From Pirellulaceae bacterium (GTDB lineage Bacteria; Planctomycetota; Planctomycetia; Pirellulales; Pirellulaceae): 38,995 bases of DNA. The stretch is from positions 1 to 38,995 of the forward strand of contig JAGFJK010000431.1 of assembly GCA_024102795.1 (NCBI GenBank). Reading direction: 5' to 3'. The notes beneath the pieces are model-generated. The model saw only the letters and a list, made by a program, of their open reading frames with translations. It did not search any database and was not told the origin of the DNA. Made by a program: the position numbers and the translations under genes. Of the stretch, positions 1-8,873 are shown piece after piece. The stretch's first letter is position 1, and each line of letters opens with the position of its first letter.

Positions 1-218
1 CGGTTGGGGGGGGCCCGGGCGGGGGGGAAGGCCCCCGCGCCGGCACCCGCTGCGGCCGACCGGTTGGGGGGGGCCCCGGCGGGCGGTAAGGCTCCCGCGC
101 CGGCACCGGCGGGCGCGGACCCGTTGGGGGCGGCCCGGCTGGCGGTAATGCTCCCGCGCCGGCACCGGCTGGCGCTGATCCGTTTGGTGCTGCTCCGGCG
201 GGCGGTAACGCTCCCGCC
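1..218 (+). repeat. 60-bp in-frame tandem repeat, about 3.6 units
   Basis: Units lie at 1-60, 61-120, 121-179 and 180 to about 218 (partial). Each encodes roughly ADPxGAAPAGG(K/N)APAPAPAG. The third unit is one base short. The repeat probably extends upstream of the window. Confidence 0.8.
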
Positions 219-374
219 ATGCCCAACAAGGCCGACGATCAGAACGATCCGTTCGCCGACGACCCGGTACAACCGGCCGCAGCGGGAGCTCCCGCCGCGC
301 AGCCCGCGGCTCCGGCCGGCAACGCCGCTCCTCAACCAGCGGCCCCGGCCAACGACGACCCGTTCAACGGCTAG
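1..374 (+). CDS. 3' end of a Pro/Ala/Gly-rich repeat protein, apparently frameshifted
   Basis: The 5' end lies outside the window. The last part reads in the frame ending at the TAG at 372-374 and finishes with repeated Asp-Pro-Phe and Ala/Pro-rich segments (…NDDPFNG). Upstream the protein is built of 20-residue repeats resembling ADPLGAAPAGGKAPAPAPAG. Units at 1-120 are open in one frame, but from about 140 the same repeat continues in another frame, because the third unit is 59 bp instead of 60. The missing base is most simply one C in the CCC at 134-136. This could be a sequencing or assembly error in a G/C homopolymer region, or a real disruption. The protein is low-complexity and no domain or function can be assigned. 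The frame of the last 75 or so codons is well supported by the repeat pattern. Confidence 0.6.
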
Positions 375-440
375 GGCACGGTTGATATTCGGGAGTGGGT
401 TTCTGTCGAGCGAGATAGTAACCCGCGACAAAGTAGCCAG

Positions 441-457
441 CACGCTCCGCGTGATGA
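441..457. repeat. Short palindromic repeat, family A, partial copy
   Basis: The arms CACGC and GCGTG surround TCC and are followed by ATGA. This is the reverse-complement form of the fuller copy at 577-597. It sits in the 241-bp gap between the repeat protein and the sulfatase gene, which otherwise holds no recognisable gene. Confidence 0.6.
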
Positions 458-576
458 GCCTTTTGTACGCCGTCCCAATCGAAGGCGCGGCAGGACTACA
501 AAATCCGCGAAAAGTAAGCTGCCTGCCGCTTCGGATGGAGGCAGCCGTCGAGGCGGAAAGTCGGCCGTGCAAGGGA

Positions 577-597
577 TCATCACGCGGAGCGTGATGA
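577..597. repeat. Short palindromic repeat, family A, hairpin
   Basis: A perfect 9-bp stem (TCATCACGC and GCGTGATGA) encloses a GGA loop. It lies 19 bp upstream of the sulfatase start codon, so it would form a hairpin in the 5' leader if transcription starts further upstream. The type is REP-like. No T-tract follows, so it is not a canonical terminator. Confidence 0.7.
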
Positions 598-615
598 CTA
601 CATTACGAGGGGAGA

Positions 616-2142
616 ATGAGACTACAGCTCATGCGACGTGGATGCCGACCGGCGGTGATGGTTTCGTTCGCAGTTTTGCTGAGCCTGTCGGCGGTAGTTC
701 GGCTGTGGGCGGCCGACGACCGCCCGAACATCCTGTTCATCATGTCGGACGACCACGGCTACCAGGCACTCGGCTGCTACGGCAGCCGCGTCAACCAGAC
801 GCCGAATCTGGATCGCATCGCCAACGAGGGCATGCGGTTTGATCGTTGCTTCGTGACGAACTCCATCTGCGGTCCCTCGCGGGCCGTGATCCTGACGGGC
901 AAGTACAGCCATCTGAACGGTTTCGTCCACAACGGCAATACGTTCAATGGCCAGCAGCCGACGGTAGCCAAGCTGCTGCAGCAGGCGGGCTACCAGACGG
1001 CGATGATCGGCAAGTGGCACCTGGGCAGCACGCCCACGGGGTTCGACTATTACCATATCCTGCAGGGGCAAGGTCCCTACTACAACCCGCGGATGTTGAC
1101 CTCCGGCGGCCCGGTCAACCACACCGGGTACACCACCGAAATCATCACCGACGTGGCGCTCGACTGGCTCAAGAACCAGCGCCGGCAGGACCAGCCGTTC
1201 CTGTTGATGTACCAGCACAAAGCGCCGCATCGCAACTGGCAACCGGGTCCGGAGTATTTGCGGAACTACGACGACGTGACGATCCCGGAACCGGAGACGT
1301 TGTTTGACGACTACCAGGGTCGCGGTTCAGCGGCCAAGCGCCAGGCGATGACCATTGCCAAACACCTGACGCCGAACGATCTGAAGCTGACGAAGCCGCA
1401 AGGCTTGACCGAGCAGCAGCTCGCGGCGTGGAACGCGGCGTACGAGCCGAAGAATCGGGCTTTCCGCGAGTCGAACCTGGAGGGCCAGGACCTGGTCCGC
1501 TGGAAGTATCAGCGCTACGTCAAGGACTACCTGCGGTGCGTCGATGCGGTGGATGCCAACGTCGGTCGGGTGCTCGATTATCTGGACGAGACGGGATTGG
1601 CCAAGAACACGCTGGTCATCTACACGTCGGATCAGGGCTGGTACCTGGGCGAGCACGGCTGGTACGACAAGCGGTGGATGTATGAGGAGTCGTTCCGCAC
1701 GCCGCTGCTGGTTCGCTGGCCGGGCCGGATCAAGCCGGGCAGCGTCAGTGATCGGATGGTCCTGAACCTGGATTTCCCGGAAACCTTTCTGGATGTGGCG
1801 GGAGTGGAAATCCCGGCCGACATGCAGGGCCGCAGCCTGCGACCGATCCTCACCGGCCAGCCGGTCGATGACTGGCGGAAGTCGGTCTATTATCACTACT
1901 ACGAGTTTCCGGGGCCGCATGACGTGCAGCGGCATTACGGCGTCCGCACCGACCGCTACAAGCTGATCCATTTCTACCAGATCGACGAATGGGAACTGTA
2001 CGATCTGCAGCAGGATCCGCGCGAGATGCGGAGCGTCTATGCGGATCCGGAGTACGCCGAGGTCGTGGCGGACATGAAGCGCGAACTGACTGCGCTGCGG
2101 AAGCAATACGGCGACGACCGGCTCGCGACACCCGGCGGCTGA
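616..2142 (+). CDS. Secreted type I sulfatase
   Basis: A 508-residue enzyme that hydrolyses sulfate esters; the substrate cannot be told from sequence. Residues 1-33 form a signal peptide (basic start, hydrophobic core, then WAADDRPN). The metal-binding Asp pair is in MSDDHG (Asp45, Asp46). The sulfatase signature is [11 protein letters not shown], with Cys85 as the residue converted to formylglycine. The second signature is [11 protein letters not shown], with Lys133 and His135. A later [13 protein letters not shown] segment carries further metal ligands. Length is normal for the family and all key residues are present. The ATG at 616 follows a purine-rich GAGGGGAG site. Because active-site Cys is converted by a formylglycine-generating enzyme, one must be encoded elsewhere: the SUMF1-like protein at 2599-4443 lacks the catalytic cysteines. 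Such sulfatases are abundant in planctomycetes and often degrade sulfated polysaccharides. Confidence 0.95.
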   Translation: MRLQLMRRGCRPAVMVSFAVLLSLSAVVRLWAADDRPNILFIMSDDHGYQALGCYGSRVNQTPNLDRIANEGMRFDRCFVTNSICGPSRAVILTGKYSHLNGFVHNGNTFNGQQPTVAKLLQQAGYQTAMIGKWHLGSTPTGFDYYHILQGQGPYYNPRMLTSGGPVNHTGYTTEIITDVALDWLKNQRRQDQPFLLMYQHKAPHRNWQPGPEYLRNYDDVTIPEPETLFDDYQGRGSAAKRQAMTIAKHLTPNDLKLTKPQGLTEQQLAAWNAAYEPKNRAFRESNLEGQDLVRWKYQRYVKDYLRCVDAVDANVGRVLDYLDETGLAKNTLVIYTSDQGWYLGEHGWYDKRWMYEESFRTPLLVRWPGRIKPGSVSDRMVLNLDFPETFLDVAGVEIPADMQGRSLRPILTGQPVDDWRKSVYYHYYEFPGPHDVQRHYGVRTDRYKLIHFYQIDEWELYDLQQDPREMRSVYADPEYAEVVADMKRELTALRKQYGDDRLATPGG

Positions 2143-2217
2143 AGCGGCCGGCGGCTGAAGCGACTGGCAACGCGAGCCGCTGCTCATGTCTTGCCGAGTC
2201 CTGTCGGGTTCGAGCGT

Positions 2218-2508
2218 CTATTTCTGCTTCCGCACCCAGGCCACGAAGCGGGCCATCTGCGGGTGAGCCAGCAGGCTCTCCACCGTGTTGTACGAGCGTC
2301 CCAGCACTTTCTCGCTGGGAATCAAGCGGTGGATTTCGCGATGGCATTCGCGGCACACGGCGATCGTAAGCTGCATCTGCTGCCGGCTGAAACGGCGCTT
2401 GAACCACTTGTTGGCGTGCAGCGTGCGCGGGATCAGGTGGTGCTCTGTCGTGCCTCTCCTGGTGATCCGGCCGCAGAGCGTGCAAGGTTGGTCGGCGACG
2501 TCGTTCAC
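2218..2508 (-). CDS. Small HNH-endonuclease-like protein
   Basis: A 96-residue protein with the zinc-finger and His layout of compact HNH nucleases: Cys9-x2-Cys12, the motif TEHHLIPR at about 21-28, and Cys52-x2-Cys55-His56 followed by Ile-His60. These suggest a beta-beta-alpha metal nuclease fold. The C-terminal third (…QMARFVAWVRKQK) has no match I know. The start is GTG at 2508; the ribosome site before it is weak, so the exact start is uncertain. It is the last gene of a same-strand run (mnmA, floA, SUMF1-like/SMP-30), with a 90-bp gap before it. Whether it cuts DNA is not shown; an HNH-fold protein of other function is possible. Confidence 0.75.
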   Translation of the reverse strand: MNDVADQPCTLCGRITRRGTTEHHLIPRTLHANKWFKRRFSRQQMQLTIAVCRECHREIHRLIPSEKVLGRSYNTVESLLAHPQMARFVAWVRKQK

Positions 2509-2598
2509 AAACCTGGTCCTGGACGCCCCGCGGGCGGGTAGGCCGTGGTTCCGTTCTGCCTGGGCAATTCTGCCTGGGGCCAGTCTGCGTGTGGGGCG

Positions 2599-4443
2599 CT
2601 ACTCCGCCGGCAGATGGTATCCCGGTTTGGCCAGCCGGATGCGATACAAGGCGTAGGGCCGCTCGCGGCCAGCTTCGGCCGGTGGAGGTCCCTGACCGGT
2701 GATGTACAGCGTGCGGGAGTCCTCGCCACCGCCGAACACACAGTTGGTCGGGTCGCCCGGCGTGGCCACGAAGGCCAGATGCGATCCGCGCGGCGAGAAG
2801 ACGTAGATTCCCGCCTCGTCGCCCCGCCCGGCGGTCGCGTACAGATTGCCTTCCACGTCCAACGTCATGCCATCGATTCCTCGCCGGTCGCCGCCGAAGT
2901 CGAACAACACCTGTTTGCTAGCCAGCGTCCCGTCATCGGCAATCTGGAAGGCCAGCAACTGCCGCTTGCCGCCAGGCTGGTTATTGTTGTCGGCCACATA
3001 CGCGGTCTGGCCATCGGCGGAGATCAGGATTCCGTTGGGGCGTTCGACGTCGCGCGTGGCCAACCGAACATCGCCGTCGGGACGGACGACAAACACGCCT
3101 TCGAAGTCCAGTTCACGGGGTTCCTCGCCCGCGTAGCGCGGGTCGGTGAAGTAGACGTCGCCGCCGGGATGGATCGCCAGATCGTTGGGGCTGTTGAAAC
3201 GCTTGCCTTGCCAGCGATCGGCCAGTGTGCGGACCTGGCCGTCGCCTGTGGTAATCGACAGCCGGCGATTCCCGCCCATCGCTCCCTCGCAGGCCACCAG
3301 GCGTCCCTGGCGGTCGTACATCAGGCCGTTGGCCTTGCCGCTGGGCCGCCGCAGGACGGTCACTTCGCCCGTGGCGGGATCCAGCCGCATGATCGATTCC
3401 CCAATGTCCGTGAAGGCGATGGTGCCGTCGGGAGCCAGCGCCGGACCCTCGGTAAACTGCCCCTCGTTCCACAGCACTTCCAGCCGCGCGCCGGCCGGCA
3501 CGAACTGTTCCTGGGCCGACGGCAGAAAGCCACCCACCTGCGGCCCGGCTTCCCGGCTGGCGGTCAGCACACAGCGCAAGCCCAGGGCATCGTCCCGCGT
3601 CTCCGCGGGCAGCAAGTGGCGGTAGGAACTGGTCAGCCGCTCGGCCTTGTCCTTCCAGCTCCCGCCGCGGGCGACCCGTTGACCGTCGTCGCCGTTCTGG
3701 GTCCAGGCGGAGCCGTCGGTTGGCGCGCCGGCATAGCTGGCGTGCCCGTGGTCGAGGCACCATTCCCACAAGTAGCCGTGGATGTCGTACAAGCCCCAGG
3801 CGTTGGGGCGTTTCGCGCCCACGGGAGGATCGTTGCCGGCCGCGTTGCCGGTGTGCCAGGCGTAGTCGTCCAACTGCGCGACATCGTCGCCGAACGAGTA
3901 GGTCGTGGTGGTTCCGGCCCGGGCTACGTACTCCCACTCGCTTTCCGACGGCAGGCGGACCTGCTGATCGGCCCGAATCAGCCCCGCGGTTCGCAGCAAT
4001 TGCGTGACCCGCTCGCAAAACGCCACGGCTTCGGCAAACGACAGCATCTCGACCGAATTCCGCGGTCCCTTCCAGCGGCTGGGGTTGCTGCCCATGACGC
4101 TTTCCCACAGGTTCTGCGGAACCTCATACCGGGCGATGTAGAAGTTGCCCGGCAGCGTGACCTGCATCGCGGGCCTTTCGCGATCCTCGCCCCCTTGCCC
4201 TCGTCCCCGGCGGTACGCGGCCGGATAGCGGCCTTGACCGGGCGTGATCAACACGAACTCGTCGCGAAAAGTCTTCAGCAGGGCAAGTTGCTCGGCGTCG
4301 GCGGGCTGGGCGGCGACGACCGCCGCCAGCAGCAAGGCGGTTACCATGGGAATCACCGTGATCGAAAGGAAAATACCGGGGAGAATCCGGGAGCCGCGGC
4401 GGCGTCCCACCGAGTAGCGCGGACCGTGGCGCAACACCGTCAC
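2599..4443 (-). CDS. SUMF1-like domain fused to an SMP-30/gluconolactonase-like propeller
   Basis: A 614-residue exported protein in its longest form. An Arg-rich start is followed by a hydrophobic stretch (about 21-45), which looks like a signal peptide. Residues about 59-295 are SUMF1/formylglycine-generating-enzyme-like ([40 protein letters not shown]). The two catalytic cysteines of true FGE are missing: the segment after RGGSW reads [10 protein letters not shown]. Residues about 320-614 are SMP-30/gluconolactonase-like, with likely metal ligands Glu332 (FTEGP), Asn470 (RPNGI) and Asp524 (GIDGM). The GTG start at 4443 overlaps the floA stop as GTGA, suggesting coupling. An alternative ATG at 4347, preceded by GGTGA, gives 582 residues and a shorter signal peptide. 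The sugar-lactone substrate is not predictable, and the first domain is probably binding or structural rather than a sulfatase activator. Confidence 0.85.
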   Translation of the reverse strand: MTVLRHGPRYSVGRRRGSRILPGIFLSITVIPMVTALLLAAVVAAQPADAEQLALLKTFRDEFVLITPGQGRYPAAYRRGRGQGGEDRERPAMQVTLPGNFYIARYEVPQNLWESVMGSNPSRWKGPRNSVEMLSFAEAVAFCERVTQLLRTAGLIRADQQVRLPSESEWEYVARAGTTTTYSFGDDVAQLDDYAWHTGNAAGNDPPVGAKRPNAWGLYDIHGYLWEWCLDHGHASYAGAPTDGSAWTQNGDDGQRVARGGSWKDKAERLTSSYRHLLPAETRDDALGLRCVLTASREAGPQVGGFLPSAQEQFVPAGARLEVLWNEGQFTEGPALAPDGTIAFTDIGESIMRLDPATGEVTVLRRPSGKANGLMYDRQGRLVACEGAMGGNRRLSITTGDGQVRTLADRWQGKRFNSPNDLAIHPGGDVYFTDPRYAGEEPRELDFEGVFVVRPDGDVRLATRDVERPNGILISADGQTAYVADNNNQPGGKRQLLAFQIADDGTLASKQVLFDFGGDRRGIDGMTLDVEGNLYATAGRGDEAGIYVFSPRGSHLAFVATPGDPTNCVFGGGEDSRTLYITGQGPPPAEAGRERPYALYRIRLAKPGYHLPAE

Positions 4444-5456
4444 GCGGCGTTGACGCCGCCGGCCTGCAGGCGGCCTCCGCGAAAAGCATCCGCCATTGCC
4501 TTGGGTACCTCGGCCTCGGCCTTGACCAGCCGAGCACGGTTTTCGGCGACGCGGGCCTTCATTTCCTGTTCCACGGCGATCGCCTCGGCCCGCCGCTGTT
4601 CGGCCTTGGCCCGGGCCACGCGGGTATCGGCCTCGGCCTGGTCCGCCTGCAGGCGGGCGCCAATGTTCTCGCCCACGTCGATGTCGGCGATATCGATCGA
4701 GACGATCTCGAAAGCCGTATGTGCGTCGAGCCCCCTGGCCAGCACCGCCTTGGTGATGCGATCGGGATTCTCCAGCACCAGCAGGTGCGTGTCGGCCGAT
4801 CCAATCGACGTGATGATCCCTTCGCCAACCCGCGCGATCACCGTCTCCTCGGTCGCCCCGCCGATCAGTTGTTCCAGGTTGGTCCGCACGGTGACGCGAG
4901 CCCGGATCTTCAGCTCCACGCCGTTCTTGGCAATCGCACTCAGGTACGCCTTGCCGCTGCGCTGCGGGTCCGGACAGTCGATCACGCGCGGGTGCACGCT
5001 AGTCCGCACGGCGTCGTAAACGTCGCGGCCGGCCAGGTCGATCGCCACCGCCCGGTCAAAGTCCAGGTCGATTTCCGCTCGGTGAGCGGAAATAATGGCC
5101 CGGATGACATTCATCACGTTGCCGCCGGCCAGGTAATGGGCCTCCAGACGCTGCGTGCTGATGCCGGTCCGACGATTGATGTCCAGTCCCGCCTGCGAAG
5201 CCATGATCTTGGCGGTCACGATCAGCCGGGAATTCACTTGCCGGAATCCCATCCCGATCAGGCTGAGCAGGCTGACGTCGGCGTTCGACATGTACGCCTG
5301 AAACCAGACCTTGCCGTAGGTGGTGACCACGATCACCATGACGACCGCGGCCATCAAGGCGGCCACGGTCAGAAAGGCCAGCAGCGGGCCCAGCCAGCCG
5401 TTGCCGTCGGCCGGGGGGGCCTGACCCAGCAGGATAACCTGTTGTGCGAATCCCAT
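4440..5456 (-). CDS. floA: Flotillin-like protein FloA
   Basis: A 338-residue membrane scaffold protein of the FloA/YqfA (UPF0365) family, which organises functional membrane microdomains in bacteria. An N-terminal membrane segment lies at about 22-46 ([20 protein letters not shown]), followed by the conserved [19 protein letters not shown] stretch and the long SPFH-like region. The C-terminal third is rich in Glu, Ala, Arg and Lys ([20 protein letters not shown]), typical of the flotillin coiled coil. Length matches the family. The ATG at 5456 is preceded by GAGAG. Its stop overlaps the start of the downstream SUMF1-like/SMP-30 gene. mnmA lies upstream on the same strand across a 115-bp gap. 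Confidence 0.93.
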   Translation of the reverse strand: MGFAQQVILLGQAPPADGNGWLGPLLAFLTVAALMAAVVMVIVVTTYGKVWFQAYMSNADVSLLSLIGMGFRQVNSRLIVTAKIMASQAGLDINRRTGISTQRLEAHYLAGGNVMNVIRAIISAHRAEIDLDFDRAVAIDLAGRDVYDAVRTSVHPRVIDCPDPQRSGKAYLSAIAKNGVELKIRARVTVRTNLEQLIGGATEETVIARVGEGIITSIGSADTHLLVLENPDRITKAVLARGLDAHTAFEIVSIDIADIDVGENIGARLQADQAEADTRVARAKAEQRRAEAIAVEQEMKARVAENRARLVKAEAEVPKAMADAFRGGRLQAGGVNAA

Positions 5457-5571
5457 GGTTGTTTCTCTCGCGTGTTGGCAGCCGGTCGAATTGCACCGAC
5501 ATGGTGAGCATCCGGTCGCGGCACCCTGGCCGGCGTGTTCCGATCATAGCTGAACCCGATGGCAAAAGCAG

Positions 5572-6708
5572 CTAGCCGGAAAGCGATTCGGGCGGCGATT
5601 CGATCCATCCGCCCCCCAGCACGCGGTCGCCCTCGTAGCAGACCACGGCCTGCCCCGGCGCCACGCCGTAGCAGGGACTGTCAAACGTCACGTGCAGCCG
5701 CTTATCCGGCAACCGCCGAGCGGTGGCGTCGGCGGCGCGGCTGTTGTACCGGATCTGTGCCTGGCAGCGGAACTCGTCCCAGCCGGGTTCCACCAGCCAG
5801 TTGCAATCGGCCGCCGTCAGCTCCTGGCAGGCCAGGCTGTCGCGGGTCCCGACCACGACCTGCCGCGTCCGGGCGTCGATACGGACGACAAAATGCGGCT
5901 CGCCCAGTGCGACGCCAAGCCCCTTTCGCTGCCCGACCGTGAACCGCTCGACGCCTGCGTGCCGCCCGACCACGCGCCCGTCGATGGTCACAATCTCGCC
6001 GCCACGGTCCTGGTCACCGCACCGGGCCTGCACGAACTGGCCGTGGTCTCCCGACGTGACAAAGCAGATCTCCTGGCTGTCCGGCTTCTGGGCCACCCGC
6101 AGCCCCAACTGCTCCGCCATCTCCCGAATTTGCCCCTTTTCGAAATGTCCCACGGGCAGCAGCATCCTCGCCAACAACGAGCGGGCGACGCCAAACAGCA
6201 CGTAGGACTGGTCCTTTCGCCGATCCGCCCCTCGCCGCAGTGCGGGCGCGCCGGCTTCCGGCGTCAGTTGCGCATAGTGTCCCGTCGCCACGAACTCGGC
6301 GCCCACGCTGTCGGCGTAATCGAATAGCTTGCCGAACTTCAGCCACGTGTTGCAGACCACGCACGGATTCGGGGTCCGCCCCCGGCTGTATTCGTCGACG
6401 AAGTAACCGACAATCCGCCCAAACTCGGCTTCCAGGTTCAAGGCGTAGAAGGGGATGTCCAGCCGGTCGGCCACGCGGCGGGCATCGGCAGCGTCCGAGG
6501 CCGAACAACATCCTTGCTTATGGTCGGAGCGGCCTTGGAACAGGGGCAACAGCGGTGACGACTCGGCGCCAGCCGTCGCGCACGCCTCGACCGCCTGCTC
6601 GCCATGCCGCATGAACACGCCGATGACGTCGAGTCCCTGCTTGCGCAGCAGGTGCGCGGCCACACTGCTATCGACACCTCCGGACATGGCTAAAACGACG
6701 CGTGTCAT
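5572..6708 (-). CDS. mnmA: tRNA-specific 2-thiouridylase MnmA
   Basis: A 378-residue cytoplasmic enzyme that thiolates uridine 34 at the wobble position of Lys, Glu and Gln tRNAs, using ATP and persulfide sulfur. The PP-loop is MSGGVDSS at 8-15. The catalytic cysteines are Cys116 (TPNPCVVCN) and Cys215 (SQEICFV), matching the Cys pair of E. coli MnmA. GHYAQL and the C-terminal beta domain (…VAPGQAVVCYEGDRVLGGG) are also present. Residues about 38-72 are longer and richer in Cys than in E. coli (a GCCSASD segment). The open frame extends upstream to 6837, but the ATG at 6708 begins the conserved MTRVVLAMSGG, so it was chosen. It is divergent from prfB across a 209-bp gap. Confidence 0.95.
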   Translation of the reverse strand: MTRVVLAMSGGVDSSVAAHLLRKQGLDVIGVFMRHGEQAVEACATAGAESSPLLPLFQGRSDHKQGCCSASDAADARRVADRLDIPFYALNLEAEFGRIVGYFVDEYSRGRTPNPCVVCNTWLKFGKLFDYADSVGAEFVATGHYAQLTPEAGAPALRRGADRRKDQSYVLFGVARSLLARMLLPVGHFEKGQIREMAEQLGLRVAQKPDSQEICFVTSGDHGQFVQARCGDQDRGGEIVTIDGRVVGRHAGVERFTVGQRKGLGVALGEPHFVVRIDARTRQVVVGTRDSLACQELTAADCNWLVEPGWDEFRCQAQIRYNSRAADATARRLPDKRLHVTFDSPCYGVAPGQAVVCYEGDRVLGGGWIESPPESLSG

Positions 6709-6845
6709 GATGCCAGTAGTGTAGGAGTCTGCCGGCGGAGCGGCAACCGACGCGGCGACCGACCGCCCCACGGCCTGACATGAAACCACGTTCCCCGCGC
6801 AGGGGATTCCCGATATATTCTGGATTGGGAGATTCAACAGTGTGG

Positions 6846-6903
6846 TGGAACGGGTCTGGGACCCGTTCGACCGGACCTGACGGGTCGCGAGCCCGTCGTA
6901 CCT
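6846..6903. repeat. Composite palindromic repeat, family B, in the prfB leader
   Basis: Two adjacent inverted repeats. The first has 8-bp arms AACGGGTC and GACCCGTT with a TGG loop (6849-6867). The second has arms GACGGG and CCCGTC around an internal TCGCGA palindrome (6879-6897). It ends just before the probable ribosome site GGAAGGG and the prfB start at 6918, so it would be folded in the mRNA leader. A related short copy lies just after prfB (8029-8042). Confidence 0.7.
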
Positions 6904-6917
6904 GGAAGGGCAGCCTC

Positions 6918-8025
6918 ATGGATTCCGATCTGGTCGACCGGGCCGAAAACATTCAACTGCGTCTGGTTCAACTGCGAGACAGTCTTTGACTACGCCAAAC
7001 TGACCCATCAAATTCACGAAATTGAACAGCGCATGTCCGCGCCTGGCTTCTGGGACAACCAGGAGCGAGCGCAGGAATCCGTCGGCCGCCTCAAGTCGCT
7101 CAAGGCGATCGTCGGTCCCCTGACCGAGGCGCTGCGGGCCGCCGAGGATTTGACGGCCATGATCGAGATGGCCGACGAGGACGACTCGATCGTCGGCGAA
7201 GTCGCCGCGGAAATCCAGCGTCTGGAACGGGCGGCGGCCGCACTGGAACTCAAGTCGCTGCTCAACGGCCCGCATGACGCCAGCGGAGCCATCCTGACGA
7301 TCAACGCCCGCGACGGCGGTACGGATGCCAATGACTGGGCCGAAATGCTGCTGCGGATGTACCTGCAATGGGCCCGCGAGCAGGAATATGCCGTCGAGCT
7401 GCTGGACCGCAATGATAACGACGAGGCGGGCATCAACAGCGCCACGATCGCCGTTCGCGGTCCGATGGCCTACGGGTATCTGAAGGGCGAGACCGGCATG
7501 CACCGCCTGGTCCGCATCAGCCCGTTCAATTCGGAAGGCAAGCGGCAGACCAGTTTCGCGGCTGTCGATGTGTCGCCGGAAGTGCCCGAAACGGTGGAGA
7601 TCGAAATCGATCCGGCGGATGTCCGCGAGGATACGTTCCGGGCCAGCGGTGCCGGCGGCCAGCACGTGAACAAGACCGACAGCGCCATCCGCTTGACGCA
7701 CATGCCCACCGGCGAGGTGGTGCAGTGCCAGAATGAGCGCAGCCAGCACAAGAATCGGGCCACCGCCTGGAAGATGCTGCGGGCCCGATTGGCTCGCCTG
7801 GAAGAGGAAAAGCGGGAGGCGGAGCAGGCCAAGAAGTACCAGCAGAAAGCCCGCGTCGGGTTCGGGTCGCAGATTCGCAATTACTTCCTGCATCCCGACC
7901 AGCGAGTGAAGGACGTCCGCACGGGTCACTCGGTCGGCAACTTCCACAGCGTGATGGATGGCCATATCCAGGACTTTCTGGAGAGCTTTCTGCGGTGGCG
8001 GGTCCGGCAGGAGGAGCCCGTGTAG
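6918..8025 (+). CDS. prfB: Peptide chain release factor 2 (programmed +1 frameshift)
   Basis: RF2 releases finished proteins at UGA and UAA stop codons. The gene is read in two frames: 23 codons from the ATG at 6918 to the CTT at 6984-6986, followed by an in-frame TGA, then a +1 shift so that translation resumes at GAC (6988) and runs to the TAG at 8023-8025, giving 368 residues, normal for RF2. Across the junction the protein reads …RDSL-DYAKLTHQIHEIEQRMSAPGFW. The stop-codon-recognising SPF tripeptide is present in VRISPFNSEG, and the catalytic GGQ is in GAGGQHVNKTDSAIR. The Shine-Dalgarno-like element that stimulates slippage in E. coli prfB is weak here (CGAGACAGT before CTT). The start has a GGAAGGG site 8 bp upstream. 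A caller that ignores the shift would give a truncated protein from ATG 7033. Confidence 0.95.
6984..6990 (+). other. prfB +1 programmed frameshift site (CTT TGA C)
   Basis: The slippery CTT is followed by TGA and then C, the exact context used by prfB genes in most bacteria for autoregulation: poor termination at UGA when RF2 is scarce lets the ribosome shift forward one base. Both flanking frames encode conserved RF2 sequence. Confidence 0.95.
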
Positions 8026-8028
8026 GGC

Positions 8029-8042
8029 CGGTCTGGGGACCG
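8029..8042. repeat. Short palindrome related to family B, after prfB
   Basis: Arms CGGTC and GACCG surround TGGG, starting four bases after the prfB stop. It resembles the GGTCTGGGACC core in the prfB leader. No T-tract follows, so a terminator role is unproven. Confidence 0.5.
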
Positions 8043-8068
8043 TTGGCCTGATTGGACCACTGACCACC

Positions 8069-8725
8069 ATGACCGAACAGTTCATCGAATCCAGGTGCGC
8101 CGACGGCCAGGCGGGGCTGCGAGTGCGGTTCAGCTATCTGGGCGACCGCTTTGGCCACGCGATCGAACTGCTGGGGGTGGTCGGTGAGGAGCCGGTTCTG
8201 GTGTCGCGGGAGTTCGGTGGCGCGGAGTCGCACGGGACGCAGGCAACAACTCCTGGGAATGACGAGGCTGAGACTCGTCCTGATGGGACGGAGGTCTGGC
8301 CAACCAGCCCGCCGTTGCAGCAACTGTCCTTGGAGACGAACGGCGGGGGCCAGCGCGTGGCGTTGCTGCTGGGCATGGCCGGGCGCAGCCACTGGTCGCT
8401 GAGCGTCGAGCCGGAGCTGGTGGGTTCGTCGAGAGCCGGATTCACGTTCGATGTGGCTTGCCGCCCCGCCGGCGAGCCCGGCTTTCTGGGCAGTCGGTAC
8501 CAGACGACGGGTCCCGTCCATCGGCTCGCGCCCAGCAAACTGGCAATCGGGTCCCAGGCCAGCGACGTGTTGCTGGAAGGGCTGGCCGTGGCTGATTTCG
8601 CTGCGCCGCAGGTCGAACTGGCCGCGGGCGGCGGCGTGCTGGTCGTGCCGCGACACCTGCAGGTCCCGCCGCCGACCGTACGCTGGAGGTACCGCGTTTC
8701 CTGGTCAGGCGGTGACAGATCATGA
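8069..8725 (+). CDS. Conserved-looking protein of unknown function
   Basis: A 218-residue protein that I do not recognise. It begins MTEQFIESRCADGQAGLRV and has no signal peptide or membrane segment. It is mostly beta-prone, with alternating hydrophobic residues (ELLGVVGEEPVLVSREF, VELAAGGGVLVVPRHLQV). Residues about 50-75, within AESHGTQATTPGNDEAET, are encoded partly by a palindromic repeat (8261-8279) and look like an inserted linker. It lies 43 bp downstream of prfB and 148 bp before the repeat-motif protein, all on the plus strand. The ATG at 8069 is chosen because the frame upstream of it overlaps prfB. The long opposite-strand frame (8134-8784) is rejected as a shadow. Confidence 0.6.
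   Translation: MTEQFIESRCADGQAGLRVRFSYLGDRFGHAIELLGVVGEEPVLVSREFGGAESHGTQATTPGNDEAETRPDGTEVWPTSPPLQQLSLETNGGGQRVALLLGMAGRSHWSLSVEPELVGSSRAGFTFDVACRPAGEPGFLGSRYQTTGPVHRLAPSKLAIGSQASDVLLEGLAVADFAAPQVELAAGGGVLVVPRHLQVPPPTVRWRYRVSWSGGDRS
8261..8279. repeat. Palindromic repeat, family C, inside a coding region
   Basis: Arms GACGAG and CTCGTC flank a GCTGAGA centre. It matches 17 of 21 positions with the reverse complement of 17476-17496 at the ends of the MEKHLA and GH88/105 genes. Here it is translated in frame within the unknown protein at 8069-8725. Confidence 0.55.
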
Positions 8726-8775
8726 TTCGACCGCCCACGGCGGACAGCCCTTGATTCGACCGCCGACGGCGGACA
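8723..8775 (+). repeat. Two direct repeats of 24 bp, 29 bp apart, each palindromic
   Basis: Copies at 8723-8746 and 8752-8775 both read TGATTCGACCGCC, one variable base, ACGGCGGACA. Each contains a CCGCC/GGCGG palindrome. The first copy starts at the TGA stop of the preceding gene. The rest of the gap to 8873 shows nothing further. Confidence 0.7.
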
Positions 8776-8873
8776 AAATGTCAACTTGTTTCAGTCAGGC
8801 AGCCTCGCGGTGACTAGGGCGGGCGAGGCGGTGGCCCAGGGGAGCACGGCTTTCGGGGAGCGACAACAGGTCC

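Noticed and set aside
2545-5019. Plus-strand open frame of 824 codons
   Set aside because: It is antisense to the SUMF1-like/SMP-30 fusion and floA, both with recognisable domains; its translation has no family pattern.
6814-6819. TATATT as a prfB promoter -10 element
   Set aside because: The only -35 candidate (TTCCCC at 6791-6796) is poor, so the match is not convincing.
7033-8025. prfB starting at ATG 7033
   Set aside because: The 23 codons upstream plus CTT TGA C match the programmed frameshift, and the resulting 368 residues are the normal RF2 length.
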